From Macrolepiota albuminosa (Eukaryota; Basidiomycota; Agaricomycetes; Agaricales; Agaricaceae): a DNA stretch of 64,000 nucleotides. Below, one piece after another: positions 1-11,820 of this stretch. The stretch covers positions 298,831 through 362,830 of the forward strand of contig JAMWFC010000028.1 in assembly GCA_027475525.1 (NCBI GenBank), in the 5' to 3' direction. Below the pieces are notes generated by a model. That model saw nothing but the letters and a program-made list of their open reading frames with translations. It was not told where the DNA came from and did no database searches. Every line of letters begins with the position of its first letter. Position 1 is the stretch's first letter. The translations under genes were made by a program, and so were the position numbers.

Positions 1-135
1 ACATAGATATCCATTACTCTCTACCTATACAAAAGGAAAAAGATAAAAAGACAATTTATTTCTGTATGTTCAGAGTCTAGAAGAATTATCATATTCTAAT
101 GGCTTTCGGTTTTCTAATGCGTCTATAATACAAGA

Positions 136-1108
136 TCAAGTTTCCACCATTGCAAATACCTCTTCCAAATTTCTTATATGAAGAGGATCAGGAAGGGGTG
201 AACTGGCTCGACACACTGGGCATGATTGGAAGAACTTTTCACCCCACCACTTGAGACCACATTCTGAACAGAGTGTGTGACCGCAGTAAAGACTGCACGG
301 TAAAGTAAACAAAATGACAAAATAGATAATGGTTTTGACTTGCAGTAATAGACCTGTGATCAGCTTATAGCAGATAGGACAGATGGCAATCTCCCGTAGT
401 TTCAAAACAATCTATGGTGATTGTTATTCAATGCGGAATGTGAGGGATCAAATACAACATCATACTGGTGCCAGACAATTCCTCTCAGCTGTGACAGCTG
501 TAAGTTCATCCGTGGTCACCGCGAGTTGATTTTGCTCGTTCAGAAATTGGGCTCTGAGAGTGTCGCGATCCTGGCGGATCAACAGTTACAATGAAATCTC
601 ATTTATAAGAAGACACAAACAAGCAAAGCTTCATCTCTTTGCTTCTGGAGCACCGAAACTTCTTCCTTTGCACAATTCAACAGAGAATTTAGCTGAGAAA
701 TCTCCTGAGATTGTTTCTCAAAAAAAAGAGTGATGCCAATAATAAGAACCTTACTTGATTTTTGTCCTCCTCGAATTTCTTAGCTGCTCGAGAACGTTCC
801 ATTTCGACGGCATTTCCAGGCTGTGTCCTTTCTGAGAAACAGTCGATATACTGAGAGTCATGGTTCCTGGTTCCGACCTCTGGCAAGGTTGCCTGTGAGC
901 TCATGATGAGGTCAAGAGCGTTGAAGAAGAGAAACTATTATACCGTCTGACTTTTGACATCCTTGAAATCTGATTCTTCGTCTGAGAAAAAAAGCTCCCC
1001 CTTAGGGATGATCAACGTCTTCTTTTTCCGAGTTCGAGCAGCAGCGCTACAGGGAAGAGAGAGGCACAGATCCCGGGCGCAAGACTTGTTGGGTCGATCT
1101 GCAGGCAT
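136..1108 (-). CDS. RING-finger coiled-coil protein, probable E3 ubiquitin ligase
   Basis: Six exons join without any frame conflict: 944-1108, 755-892, 621-704, 466-570, 344-411 and 136-292, giving 238 aa. Introns are 50-54 nt. The N terminus is basic (RTRKKK) followed by an acidic patch (FSDEESD). Exons 3 and 4 encode a charged, Leu- and Gln-rich stretch that looks like a coiled coil (about residues 100-165). A C3HC4 RING starts near residue 175: CPIC, then C-x-H (CGH), CSEC, and a final CPVC. The RING only reads correctly if the last intron is a GC-AG intron (donor GCAAGT at 338-343), because the nearby GT donors give the wrong phase. RING proteins of this kind usually recruit a ubiquitin-charged E2; the substrate is unknown. 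The start ATG at 1106-1108 is the first one in phase with all exons. This is the cleanest intact gene in the window. Confidence 0.85.
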
Positions 1109-1388
1109 GGGATGCAAGACGGATAGAGGGTACCCATTCTAGTTTCTTTCTGTTTCTCTTTTTGAGAGAATTTGGATGACGGCCACGAGGCACCCAGGCG
1201 AACACAAAGGCAATGATGATGAATTAAAATTTAACCGGCGGCAATCATATGTCAACCATTTCTCTTTCGACGCAGATATCTAGACACCAATATCACAGCA
1301 AAAACCGATGCTGAAGCTCAACCCCGGAACGAAGTGTAAAGCAACAGTTCATCTGTGCTTGCAAAGGCAACATTTCTATTTTCAGGGC

Positions 1389-1974
1389 TCAACCGCACTT
1401 CTTGGTCTGGGTCGATGGTGCACACAACACTAACCTGATGGTTAATCTCCTAGATAGTGACCTTAATGTGATTTTGTTCATGACAAGTGTGATTTTTACT
1501 CCCTCTTGTAGAGCGTAGCAAATAATGGACTCATTGTGGTGACCGTTAACTGCAAACACATCAACATCCAGATAGGCCGTCAAGTACGAATGATATTCAC
1601 TGACCCCCTCAACAAGGTCGACTACAAGTAGGATGCCGTCAACAAGTATTTCGCGTTCTCTAGATAGGACGTAAGCAGTATAACGCATCTGAAAGAATGT
1701 GCTCGTTAGTCGTAACATAGAAAACCGTGTTTCTGGCATCTTTCTCTTCCACCGTCCATTTCCACTTTGACTGGAGCGACAATGGGCCCACACGATGGAT
1801 AATACTACTTGTCCTCATGAAGAACAAGCACGTTATGTGATGGAACTTTTCAGACAAGACCTCTGTATAAGTTTTAATGGAATAAAGACCGACCATCGAT
1901 CTCCATTAACGCTTCTCATCATCGAGCCCTTTGAGAGGAGCAGAAAACTCATCATAGTCCTCGAAATAAGCCAT
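1389..1974 (-). pseudogene. Decayed fragment of Snu114 (U5 snRNP GTPase, EF-2-like)
   Basis: Pieces in all three minus frames follow the order of the Snu114/Cwf10/U5-116K N terminus: an acidic FEDYDEFSAPLKG segment next to an ATG at 1972-1974, then VLHEDK and YYPS, then PIVAPVKV, VEEKDA and MPETRFS, then VLSRERE, and finally a GTPase-domain piece (DGILLVVDLVEGV, ALQEGVKITLVMNKI). Frameshifts and stops separate the pieces. The P-loop and switch regions expected between them are missing, so this is a compressed, non-functional relic. The intact gene would encode a translation-GTPase-like factor of the spliceosome. Nothing here suggests expression. Assignment to Snu114 rather than EF-2 rests on the N-terminal motifs, which EF-2 lacks. 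Confidence 0.72.
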
Positions 1975-2069
1975 GGCGCGACACAACTAATGTAGAATAG
2001 GTGTGTATCAGTGAGTAAGCTTAAGGGAGCCAATACGTCATCACGAGTGCCCAAGGATTGGTGACCGGG

Positions 2070-2224
2070 TCACGTTTCTGCCCAAAAGTGTTCAACAAAA
2101 CTTAAAACATGGAAAAATTTTAGCTCCGATATTGACATGGTTATGATCACGTTTCTGCCCAAAAGTGTTCAACAAAACTTAAAACATGGAAAAATTTTAG
2201 CTCCGATATTGACATGGTTATGAT
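2070..2224. repeat. 77-bp exact tandem duplication, intergenic
   Basis: Bases 2071-2147 recur without a difference at 2148-2224. The repeat lies between the Snu114 relic and the 3' end of the Tnp2 gene and disrupts nothing. Confidence 0.9.
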
Positions 2225-2453
2225 TCAAAGATCTGCATATGTTGTATTGCATCTACTAGAAAATATCGATCAAAATTAACGCTTTGCGCTTTGGAGAGGA
2301 AGGGAATGCAGCAGGGTAACTGCAAATCGCCGTTTGAAAAATTTGGAAATAAGTAAAAGTGTAAAAAAAAACAATGCTTGCACAACGTTCCCCTTGTCAT
2401 ATCACATTTCACAAACAAAATTTTTTTCTTGAAGTTTTTCAAGCGTTGCAAGA

Positions 2454-5400
2454 CTAATGAACCATTACCTCTGCTTCAAAACGACGGAGATTGCTAACAC
2501 ATACACGTTTCAATGAAACAACTACCATGATTTCATCCCACTCAAACCTTGTGCAATGGGCTTCAATCTCAGCAACTGGCGCCGCTTTGAGTTGTGAATG
2601 TGTCTGAGTGCTCCAGATGCTTGCTCCAAGCTCAGGATACTCCTGGTACAGGTCGTGGGGGATATCAGACGGCTGATGATGTACCCCGACAATCCAGACT
2701 CCTTGTAAATGCCTACTCTCTCGAGACACTTTGGGAAACTCGATGATCTGTTTAATGGTAAACGGAGCAGGTGTACCATGTAATGTTACGGAGCTGTTGC
2801 CACGGTGCCTCGTCTGAGTTGTGAAAGATAGACCATGGTGCCAAACTTGAGATCGTGTGATTGCATCCGATGGGATGAGTGCATGCGGGTCAGCATGTTT
2901 GATTGCATCTATACTTTCAAGGGAGATGGAAGCAGTTTTCCCTTTAACGCCTAAATCCTCATCGAAAGACTGGACCTCATTTTCCAAATCCTGAAAGGTA
3001 GCTGCGTCATCATGCTTGGTTGCAAGTATGCCACGAGCCTGAGGTTGAACTAGAACTTGAAAGAATTTGAGGCACTCCTTAACAACCTGCGGACAACTTT
3101 CCTTGAAAAATAGGCCTCTCAAGTTGGCAGCTTTATGCCAGGATCGAAGTATCGTTTCTTCATATTCATCTAGTTTTCTCAAGTCAGAATCAGCTCAACC
3201 TAGAATAGGCAGAGGATTTACATTTCTTATAATTGGTTGAAAGCCGTTGCAACTGACAAGTCAGAATCAGCTCAACCTAGAATAGGCAGAGGATTTACAT
3301 TTCTTATAATTGGTTGAAAGCCGTTGCAACTGACTGATTGCGCGTTCAAATGGGAAGGCCCACCACCCATGGACAGGACCATAGAGCTTTATGAACTCTG
3401 GAATGTGAAAAGCCATGTGGTGATTAGGGACACACTCATAGAACGGAAATATTCTCTGGAGTTCTCGCCGATATTCAACCATGCAATTTATGTATAGTAT
3501 GGAGTGTGCTTCACTGGTGACTTGAGAGGTTGCCAAGGTAATTGCGGTCATGAGTAGCATGGTAAGATGCAGCAATTCCGCGCGTTTGGTATCTGACCAT
3601 TTCCGAACCAAGGAGATTGGCAAATTTAAGCAACCGAGTGTGCGCCATTCATCGGCCTTGAGTTTCAATCCTGACAGAAGAGGAACTGAAGTTACCCAGG
3701 AGGGCTTTACGATATAATCCATATCATCTCTGATGCTATGCATCTCTTCGTCTGTTAACACATTTCCAGGTTCTATATATGTGTTGGTTTCGACTTGTTT
3801 CATTCTCTGCGAAAGGATGTTAGTTGCATTCAATAAGAAAAATGTCAGCGCGTGCCCAAGTTACGATAGCTTGTGAGTACTCCTCTCTTGTAAGTCTCTT
3901 CGCGCCAGATCGCATTTCACATTGAAGACCTCTGGCGACGTAAACCAAGGCCGGTAAAGCAATTTTAGCCCATTTTTTCACCGCACTTTCAAACGCAGTA
4001 TCCTTGTCGCTGAATTCCATATGTTCCGATAGCCAACGAAGGAGTGACCGCGCAGCTTTCATAGACGATTTCGCCTGCGGCTCAGGGTTATCAAAAGTGA
4101 ATGGTATCTTTACAATTAATGCTTTATGTGGAACAACTTCTTTCCGTCTACTCTTTTTACCTTCGGGGTTGTAACCAAGAATGCTCTGAAAATGCTCCTT
4201 GATGAGACCAAGAAACAAGTTATGCATGGGATCAACGACGAGATAGGACAATGGCTTGTAATAGGGCAACCTGAGAAGTTTGGTCCATCGTATACCATAT
4301 TTTTCTACTAATTTTTTGGCCGCTTCTGTAGAGGGAGCAGATATGTATTTCTCCGCCTTTTGCCTACAGTCGGCATCGATATGCGAAACCCAAACGTCGT
4401 GTTCAAAATTATTGTAGGAATGAAAAGACCTGCAGCATTCCCATTGGGAACAGAACAATTCGTGGTTGATTGTAGTAAAGCCTCCAACTTTCCACGCCAT
4501 CAGGAGGTCGCAGACAATGAGGATAATGGCACAAAAAATCAACCGCCCATAGAGATAGTCTGCAGTCTGGCTAAACCAAACACCTTCCCAAAACGCAAGG
4601 AAGGCGTTGACGATCAGTTTCAGGTAGGGGTTGATACCGTCCACCTCCACGGAAGGCTTGTGCGGACCAGGAATCAGCTGAACGTAGAGATTCTCGGGCT
4701 TGTGCCATTCTTCTATAGGTAGATTAAGACATGCAACGGAAATCATTCCAACAGAGATCTTCTTTCCAGCTTGCTTATTGCCCAGCGGATTGAAGAAATC
4801 CACTCCGATCAAAAATAGATAACGACCAGCGTTTGTGTCGCCAGAGAGACTAAAGTGAGTTTTGCCATCGGGCCCCATGAACTCCCGAATTGCAGAGCCC
4901 TGAAAGATATCTGTTATTTTCCCACCTTCGGAAGCGCGCATCTTCTCCCAAGCTTGGTCCATCTTTTTCTCGTAACCGTGTCGGGACAGTAAACCTGCGA
5001 ACCAATCTTTGAAGTCGAAAACAACATAGGGCCGTATGGGGACGTATATAGTGAGATTCAGTTGCCCAACAGATTTTGGGCGAACAAGCAGCTCCTTACA
5101 CTTCTTGCCATGACGCCTGGCACTACAACGCTCTGGATACACCGGAATGTCATCATATATATCCTTTCCATCGTCTTCGCCACTCTTGCCCTTGATTGCT
5201 CTGTAAATCGAGTGACATGCTGGGCAGGCCGCATATACCTCAGATTTCCCTTCCAGGCGCAAAGTCTTGATCGCAACACGAATGTCATGAGGGAACGTTT
5301 TGTAAAAGTGCAAACCCAGAGCGGTCAACGCATGAGGGAGAGCTTCCATGACAATGTCCAAAAGCTTTTCGCACATTTGGAATAACCAGTATGTGCCTCG

Positions 5401-6284
5401 ACGAGGAAGGTGGAGAGTGATGTGGCAAACAGCAACCATGAGTATCACCACCTGTAGAAACGCCGCCACTCCAACAAGACTGGGCAAGAAATGTGCCCCT
5501 ATGAGGAATCGTCAATAATCAGGAAACACATGAATCTGCTGGTACTGACCGGTGTCGAACTTACTCCCAGCTAAAGCATCCTCCTGAGCAATGCGTCTCG
5601 CCAAGGCATCTTGCCATGTCTGCATCGTGACTTCGAAAAGGCTGTGGACCGTATATCCTCCTGAGCAATGCGTCTCGCCAAGGCATCTTGCCATGTCTGC
5701 ATCGTGACTTCGAAAAGGCTGTGGACCGTATTCTGCAACAACCGTACTGTTCCATAAGTTTTGACCACAGCCGGGATCTTTGACATTGCCATTGGAAGAA
5801 GCTGGGCTGATCCCTCTGCCAGAGCTTGTTTGATGTTGCCTAGTTCCTTGATATTGCCTGCCAGCTTAATGTCGCTGGCTCCAGTTGGGGCGTTCCTGAC
5901 AGCCTTGATATCTGAATGCAGAGTTTTGAGACCATCCTCGATTTTGTGAAGTAGAGAGACCAATTTTTTTGTTCTAGTAAAATGAGAGTCTAGCGCAGGA
6001 GCAGCAATCGATGGCTGTATCACAGCAGGGTGCAAATTGAGGTTGCCGATTGGGAGATTATCAATTGCTCTTGACAATTCAGCGTCATGAGCTGCCTGAG
6101 CCGCCTGATTAGCGGATACCATCGATCGAATCTTCTCAGTATTATCGTTCGATTGATGTTTTTTATAAGTGCGAAGGTTAACAAAACGCCCTCGTTGAGT
6201 GTCTGAGATCATCTCTTCCTTACACTGTGCAAAGGTACACTGGCATAAAATGAGCTTCTTGTCATTGTTGTCTGCGTCTTTCAT
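2454..6284 (-). CDS. Tnp2-like transposase (CACTA-type DNA transposon, Agaricomycete lineage)
   Basis: The N-terminal exon begins at 6284 with a short Cys motif (CQCTFAQC). The body at 3820-5487 carries hallmarks of the Tnp2 family: YAACPACHSIY, YVPIRPYVVFDFKDW, DFFNPLGNK, GMISVACLNLP, IIPGPHKPS-like LIPGPHKPS, VCDL, and VVDPMHNLFLGLIKEHFQ. Further segments follow at 3267-3833 (PSWVTSVP, NHHMAFHIPEF, GPVHGWW) and 2454-3182 (AANLRGLFF). Likely introns: about 5502-5565; GTAACT to TTTCGCAG near 3806-3867; and a 52-nt one near 3180, giving roughly 1,100 aa. In-frame breaks coincide with two 77-bp duplications (3180-3334, 5578-5731) that look like assembly artefacts, so the gene may be intact in the organism. 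The transposase would cut and rejoin element ends in the nucleus. I could not find convincing CACTA termini. Confidence 0.8.
3180..3334. repeat. 77-bp exact tandem duplication at a Tnp2 intron
   Basis: Bases 3181-3257 recur at 3258-3334. The unit covers the exon end after STNYK and the following intron, so the copy inserts a false exon-intron piece into the transposase gene. Confidence 0.9.
5578..5731. repeat. 77-bp exact tandem duplication in the Tnp2 N-terminal exon
   Basis: Bases 5578-5654 recur at 5655-5731. The copy repeats the segment HSLFEVTMQTWQDALARR and shifts the frame of the exon. Confidence 0.92.
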
Positions 6285-6594
6285 GATTGAGGGAGAATGA
6301 GATGGGATGGGGGGACAAAGGACAAGGTGCAGAAAACGATTTCTTCAGATATCAAACACACGTGAGATCATTGATCTCGCATAACGATTTGGGAGATTAT
6401 GATCGCCCCATAAAAAACGCCGCTTCACACCCTGTTTGTCTGGCGCATCAGGGTGCAGCTTGCAAGGCATATTCCATATACACTTTTTCCAAGCAGAGTC
6501 TGAAATGATATAAAATCGGAGAGGAAAGAGGTATGTCAAGCATCTTGGAACGTGGAAGCTTGGGACACAAATACTGGATCTTGTATTCCAAAAA

Positions 6595-8528
6595 TTACAA
6601 TAAAACTGGTACGAGATGAACTCCCACGGCCTTGGAGGCATCAGAGCCTTCACTTCTGGCAGTGCTTCTGGTCGATGTTTCCTCAACCGGCTGATGCACA
6701 ACTGATCCTATATAAGGGACAGTGGACACAGTAGTCTCATGAACGAGCAAAGTAGTCACAGTCTGAGTCACGACGTCGGGGGCAACTGTGACTGTACATG
6801 TAACGTACGTTATCATAGCTTCACGTGCCATAGCAAATTCAGTTGATATCAGTGGCTTGACGGTTTGATAGACAGTGTGCATCAGTACAACCGAGGATGC
6901 AGAGGTAGTTGAGGCCGGAGCTACGCTGTCTTGGGTTGCCAGAGCGAGGTGACTGGCTATTACAGGAATGGGCTACGAGCAACACGTCGATCCAGGAATC
7001 CCGAGGAAACAGCAATCATACTTACATTGAGGGATCAATAAGAAAAAGTAGGAAAGAAATGCATGATGACAATTGCTAAGCACAAGATTAAGAGAGCGCC
7101 CCGCTCCGCAGTTTGTGGCCACTTATCCATCAGTGGTGCCAAATGTACGACAACAGGTTTGTTCACTGGATTGACGGGCTATTTAAACAGTGAATAGAAA
7201 GCACAGTGATAGTATAGCTTCTTGCTCACTTGCTTTACCCACACTGAGGCGGTAAAACTGCCAGAGCTTGATCCACCGACAATGACATGCTTGCCATTTG
7301 AGAGCTCAGCAGTGGCAACTGCTTGTATTTGTCCTGAAACTTTGATCAATTTGTTGAAATTTCTCAAATGTTCAAACTTACTGCTCATAGGCAGCTTTTG
7401 TATGATTTCACGTGTTGCCATATCAAATACATAGATAGTATCATGGTCACTACCACAGACGGCAATCTTACCATCTTCAGCCTAGGCAGCTTGAATGGTG
7501 ATCTGCCTTTGAAAACTGGCAGGAAGGATTGCTTCAGGTAGCGACCCCGGAAACCGATGGACCTGCATGTAATGCTCTGTCAAATTATGCACCAGGAGAG
7601 AGTCCTCGCGAGGAGAAAGGGCTGCATTTCCACTGCAAGAAGTAAGCAAATAAAACACGGGTATAGATAGAAAGGACGTGCATAGCACATGTCAAGTATT
7701 TTTGCCAGATTATTTCCGAGGTCTGCGCATCACGACAAAGCCTGACATGAAAGTCAATAATGTCAATTGGAACTCCATGTTTCGAGAAACTTAACAAACA
7801 TTTCACCATTTTCGATATTGTGAACCAGAAGACTTTGATTGCCGCCGCCGAAGAACGCAAGGCCGATTGGTATAGCGTGAGATTGACTTGCAATGGACCA
7901 TAGCTCGATCAAATCAACTGTTTACGGTCCAGTCCAAAGATTAAACAATACATCAAGCTCGACTCACCACCTGCATCAACGCTAAACAGTTTCAGAGTCC
8001 CACTATGGCTAGCAATAGCAAGTCGCTGATTTGTGGCGTCGAATGATTAAACAGCAACACTGTCATTGAACTCGAAAGCTTGAAGAGACATAAAAGATCT
8101 TTGAGCGAACCACTTAATGCCAGTTAGCAAGAAATCCAGGTCTGAGCGGCACCATCCACAGAATTTTGTTTAGACTTAGGAATTAGAGAAATGGACCCTC
8201 GTATACTTCCCACACAAATTATCTCGGCTTTATCACCAGTGTCAGGTTTGTATATGTAAGACAAAGTGGTGACCTTGCCCCAGGCCGAATCATGGAGAGT
8301 TTGGATATGGACGAAGTCTTTTGTTGAATAGACGCGAACATGGCCATCATCACCTGTGATAAAGACTGTAATGGTGGAAAAATTTGGGTGCGGTAACGAC
8401 TCACTGCCAATGAACATTATAGTAGCATCTGAACTGAAAACCACAGCACTAATCGGGCCTTTGTTGCCCTTGATGTCGAGAGAGAATTCGTATTGATTGT
8501 TCTTAGGAGACGTGAGTCCGAGATACAA
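6595..8528 (-). pseudogene. WD40-repeat protein with C-terminal membrane segment (decayed)
   Basis: Exons show a WD40-like Agaricomycete family: YEFSLDIKG, GPISAVVFSSD, DDGHVRVYS, AEIICVGSIRG, SFDATNQRLAIASHSG, CRDAQTSEIIWQK, NAALSPREDSLLVHN, VCGSDHDTIYVFD, then a hydrophobic LLILCLAIVIMHFF segment near 7070 that would be a single membrane anchor, and a Thr/Val-rich tail (6595-6882). Introns of about 45-60 nt are visible, for example GTGAGT to CACAG inside the first repeat (about 8345-8395). Two in-frame nonsense codons sit in conserved positions: TAA before SFDATNQ (about 8054) and TAG before AEDGK (about 7484). These make it a pseudogene unless they are read through. WD40 propellers scaffold protein contacts; no partner can be named. 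The 5' end is not resolved. Confidence 0.7.
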
Positions 8529-8810
8529 CTAGCATGGAGAAGTGTGATACCTGCATAATGTGCATAGATGGGTGAATTGGAAAAGGGCAATTGTCGAGTA
8601 AAGATTATGTAATATAGGACAAAGACACTACTTTTTTTGTTTTCAAAAGCCAGATGGGGATGCTCGCACAATGTCGTCAAAGCGCCTTAGTGTGGAGAAA
8701 ACATATATAATCGCTGTGAGGGAAGCATAGTCTTATACAACAAGCGGCAATGAGACTGCACATTTTGAGACCATACGCTCTGCCCTCATCCTGCATCGAA
8801 TTCACAGCAC

Positions 8811-9638
8811 TGATACGACGCTGTACCAGCAGTCAGGGACACAACATGCACCAGAAGTCAAAATAAACATTTAATCATAAGGCTGAAAACTGTAAGCCTC
8901 CTGGTAGCAGTCTCAACAAATTATATCTCCAAAAACACCCCAATAAATACACAGACAGTACAGAACAAAGGGCAGGGACCAGCTCAAGCTATCCACTCAA
9001 CAATAGTCCAACCACTGTAATGGGGAGGGGAAGCATGGGAGCTGGCAGAAGTGACGAAATGGGATCAAATTGTGATGATCTAGATCAAGATCAGATCTGA
9101 CAATGCCCGATTTGACATGACTGAAAGGGGAAAGGAAAAGAAGCATGGAGGGATGTCAAAAGAAGCATGGAATGCAGGGAAGCACTAAAAGGGGAAAGAA
9201 GGATCTATGAATGGGATTGTGCTAAATGGAGCTGAAGCAAATGGGGAAGTGGCAATCAGAGACATCCGGAGGAATGGTGGAACTGGTGGCACCGAAACAT
9301 GCCTCCCAAAAGGGAAATTGGACTATCAAATATGTTCTGGAGGCTGGGGAGTTGACAACAAAAGAGTCATGTGTAGATAGTGGTCTGTGCACCAGAAAAA
9401 CAGTATAAATAGCCCAAGTTTAGTAGAGAATAGACAGGCAATTGATAGGCAAAGGCTCAGTGGTTCCCAGGGAGTGAATCACTTAGGCTGGAGTTTGTTG
9501 AGAACCCTCTGCTTTCAGGAAGATTATTGAAAGCCTTCAAATATATCAATTTCATCATCAAGTCAGTGTGCACTGCAAGTGACCTTCTACACCATCAAGC
9601 CCCAGAACTATCAGTACTACTTGCAACCAAGTACTACA
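8811..9638 (+). mobile_element. Solo LTR, family B (828 bp)
   Basis: Starts TGATACGAC and ends AAGTACTACA, flanked by the 4-bp target duplication GCAC (8807-8810 and 9639-9642). A second copy lies in opposite orientation at 51175-52385, and the ends of the two match. A TATA-like element (ACAGTATAAATAGCCC, near 9400-9415) sits about two thirds of the way in, as expected for the U3/R boundary. No internal retrotransposon sequence is attached. Confidence 0.8.
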
Positions 9639-9705
9639 GCACTTCCACCTCCACCGTTTCCACCCACTGTGGCGCGCATGGTGTTTGGGCCAGACAATTT
9701 GTACG

Positions 9706-10300
9706 TGTCAGGGGACTCCTCATTCCTTTCTTCTTTCACTCTTTATTTCTTCACTCTCCTTTCATTCACTTCCTTATTTCTTCTATCATTCTCTCATTTT
9801 GCTGTTACTACTTTTTCAACACTATCTGTTAGTACTATTCTCAACCTTTGAGGTGCTCTGGTTCTTTAGCTATCACTCAGACAAGTGTGGGCCCTTCAGC
9901 ACCGCTCCAGGCTGCTTAGATAAGCCAGAGTTTGCCTTTCTGACTTCTAAAGTCCGGAGTTTTCCTCCCTTGTTTGCACACTTGCTTGGTTAGTCAATTT
10001 TCGAGAGTTTGCCTTTCTGACTTCTAAAGTCCGGAGTTTTCCTCCCTTGTTTGCACACTTGCTTGGTTAGTCAATTTTCGAGTTTTTAAGGTTTTGTTGT
10101 ACTGTACAGTTGTTTCCCACGCTTCAGAGGCCCCAGAAGCATCCAACCTGGCATAGGGAATCCCCAGACTTGTTCTCTTTGGATCTCCCTCTGCCAGGTG
10201 AGTAGCTACCTTGATATTGTCAGTATATATTCTAATACACTTTGGATCTCCCTCTGCCAGCTGTGTGACTGAGCCACAGCCTCTAGAGGTCGCCCTTACA
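9706..10300 (+). mobile_element. Solo LTR, family A (chromovirus family)
   Basis: Starts TGTCAGGGGA and ends CGCCCTTACA, flanked by the 5-bp duplication GTACG (9701-9705 and 10301-10305). It is 595 bp as assembled; subtracting the 77-bp duplication inside it gives 518 bp, exactly the LTR length of the full element at 22029-28615. It differs from those LTRs at several bases (for example ACTCCTC for ACCCCTC near the start), so it is an older insertion. Confidence 0.92.
9927..10082. repeat. 77-bp exact tandem duplication inside a solo LTR
   Basis: Bases 9927-10003 recur at 10004-10080. The other family A LTRs have only one copy of this stretch. Confidence 0.92.
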
Positions 10301-10896
10301 GTACGCGGCAGACACAGGAGGGACAGAGATTCATGACAACGAAAGTGACCTAGAAAACGAGCCTCCCCAAGATCCCGAGACTCCTCGCACTCGAAGGGGG
10401 ACCAATAAGAAGATTCCCCGGCCTCACGGCGAACCAGGCAGGCCTAACAGTGGTGGATTCAATCTTGTAACCGAGCTCACCAAGACTGGCTGGTCCAAAA
10501 GGTCCGCCGAGCAGCTGACAGTGGGTCGTCACTTCTGAGACGAGTTCACTAATTTGGATAACGATCCTTAACAGACAGCTGTCCATGTCCTAGCTCAAGA
10601 AAGGCTGGACGTGACGAAATGCTATAGGAAACAGGACAAGAAGGAGGTGAAAAAGATATGTGATGAGGTATGTGGATGTCACTCGCCAGCAGAGGGAACC
10701 TCATTTGTTGCAACAGATGGTGAAGGATAAGAACTGGCCGAAATTGAAGGAATACAACGACTGCTGGCCAGTTATTTGTATTCTGAAGTCAAAGTTGAAG
10801 AACGGCGCCGCAGCTGCCAGGCGTAGTGAATTGAAGGATACGCAGGCGCGTCTGCAAGCGATTATGAGTAGGAGGGGAGTGAGCCCGGAGTTGTAG

Positions 10897-11820
10897 CGAA
10901 ATATGATAACAGTTTGAACGTGAGCGAATCTATCGCGCGTGAGTAAGAATTTGCAGACTCACTACATGAAATCCCTGGATAATACCTGGAGGCAAAGGCT
11001 TTGGACAAGCTCAGAGGACCTGTGGAGAGCTGGAGTAACTCCAGGGAAAGGGAAGAACTTGGGTGAACCCAGAGCTCAGGGGGAGAGAGGAAGAACTAAG
11101 CTGCGCACATCTCTGTGTCTCAGTTATACTACCGTCAACCTACCACAGAGACGATTGCAACACAGCACAAAGTTTAACAAAACAAGCTCAAATTTAACAA
11201 TGAGCACGATGGAGAAGAACAAATTTGACAATATTTCAGGTGGCAGCCCCACTTTGTTTGGCTCTACTTTGCTTTGTGTGGTCGGTTGTTTACGATAAAG
11301 ACACTTATCAATGGGCATGGTGGCTGTGCCCAAGCCGACTTGTCGAGGGTCTGCACAGCCACCATGCCCATTGATCCGACCACACACAAAGCAAAATAAA
11401 GACACTTATCAATGGACATGGTGGCTGTGCCCAAGTCGACTTGTCGAGGGTCTGCACAGCCACCATGAGCCACGAAGACGGAGAGTGCGCGTGCGCCAGG
11501 GGTGGAAATCAAACACAAGTATAGCGTTTAGCAAATGCTAGACTAAAGAATAATAAAATACAAGAAGTGATGTGCGAGAACTGTATGTCGACAGTACTTG
11601 TGGTGAGACAAGATCTGTAACGTGAGAGAGCGACTGTGCGCAGGAGAAGGAGAAGGACGACTGAGAAGAAGGCTACCCAGAATGTCTGAGACATGAGCCC
11701 TACTGTTTGCGACACGGAAACCGCCAGACCATGGCAACGTGCCGAGAACGGCATCTGGCCGAAGAAGGGGGAGAGGGGTGATGTGATGATCGTGTGATCG
11801 ACTTCTCTGAAAAGATAGTT
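10897..11820. other. Intergenic stretch, no gene seen
   Basis: I find no convincing coding frame. It holds a dispersed motif (11055-11077, reverse of the motif at 31062 and 38616) and the hairpin repeat described separately (11264-11473). Confidence 0.5.
11264..11473. repeat. Hairpin (MITE-like) repeat, two tandem copies
   Basis: Arms 11309-11330 (TCAATGGGCATGGTGG and following) and 11353-11374 are perfect inverse complements (22 bp) around a 22-nt loop containing CGACTTGTCG. An outer pair (CTTTGCTTTGTGTGGTCGG near 11266-11284 and its complement near 11377-11397) extends the inverted repeat. A second copy of the inner hairpin begins 101 bp downstream (11410-11473), with its right arm diverged at the end. 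A third relative lies at 19708-19751. Confidence 0.75.

Larger units (their letters stand above)
8750..10896 (+). pseudogene. Small hypothetical gene split by two solo LTRs
   Basis: Coding pieces are 8750-8810, 9643-9705 and 10306-10896. Removing LTR 8811-9638 with its GCAC duplication and LTR 9706-10300 with its GTACG duplication gives one open frame from ATG 8750 (MRLHILRPYALPSS) through a Pro-rich stretch to MVFGPDNLY, an acidic DNESDLENEP stretch, a basic TRRGTNKK stretch and GGFNLVTELTKTGWSK. TGA at 10535-10537 and TAA near 10568 interrupt it. A 49-nt intron (GTATGT to CAACAG, near 10666-10714) then leads to KNWPKLKEYNDCWPV and the stop at 10896. The C-terminal half resembles a repetitive Agaricomycete family of unknown function. 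No domain with an assigned role is visible. Confidence 0.65.

Noticed and set aside
4126..5385. Plus-strand ORFs of 60-120 codons
   Set aside because: Antisense of the Tnp2 transposase.
1800..8700. CACTA termini and 3-bp target duplication for the Tnp2 element
   Set aside because: Isolated CACTA strings occur, but no pair with inverted sub-terminal repeats could be matched by eye.
9527..9993. ORFs of about 100 codons, with counterparts at 22003 and 28191
   Set aside because: They are translations of LTR sequence; the same ORFs recur in every family A copy.
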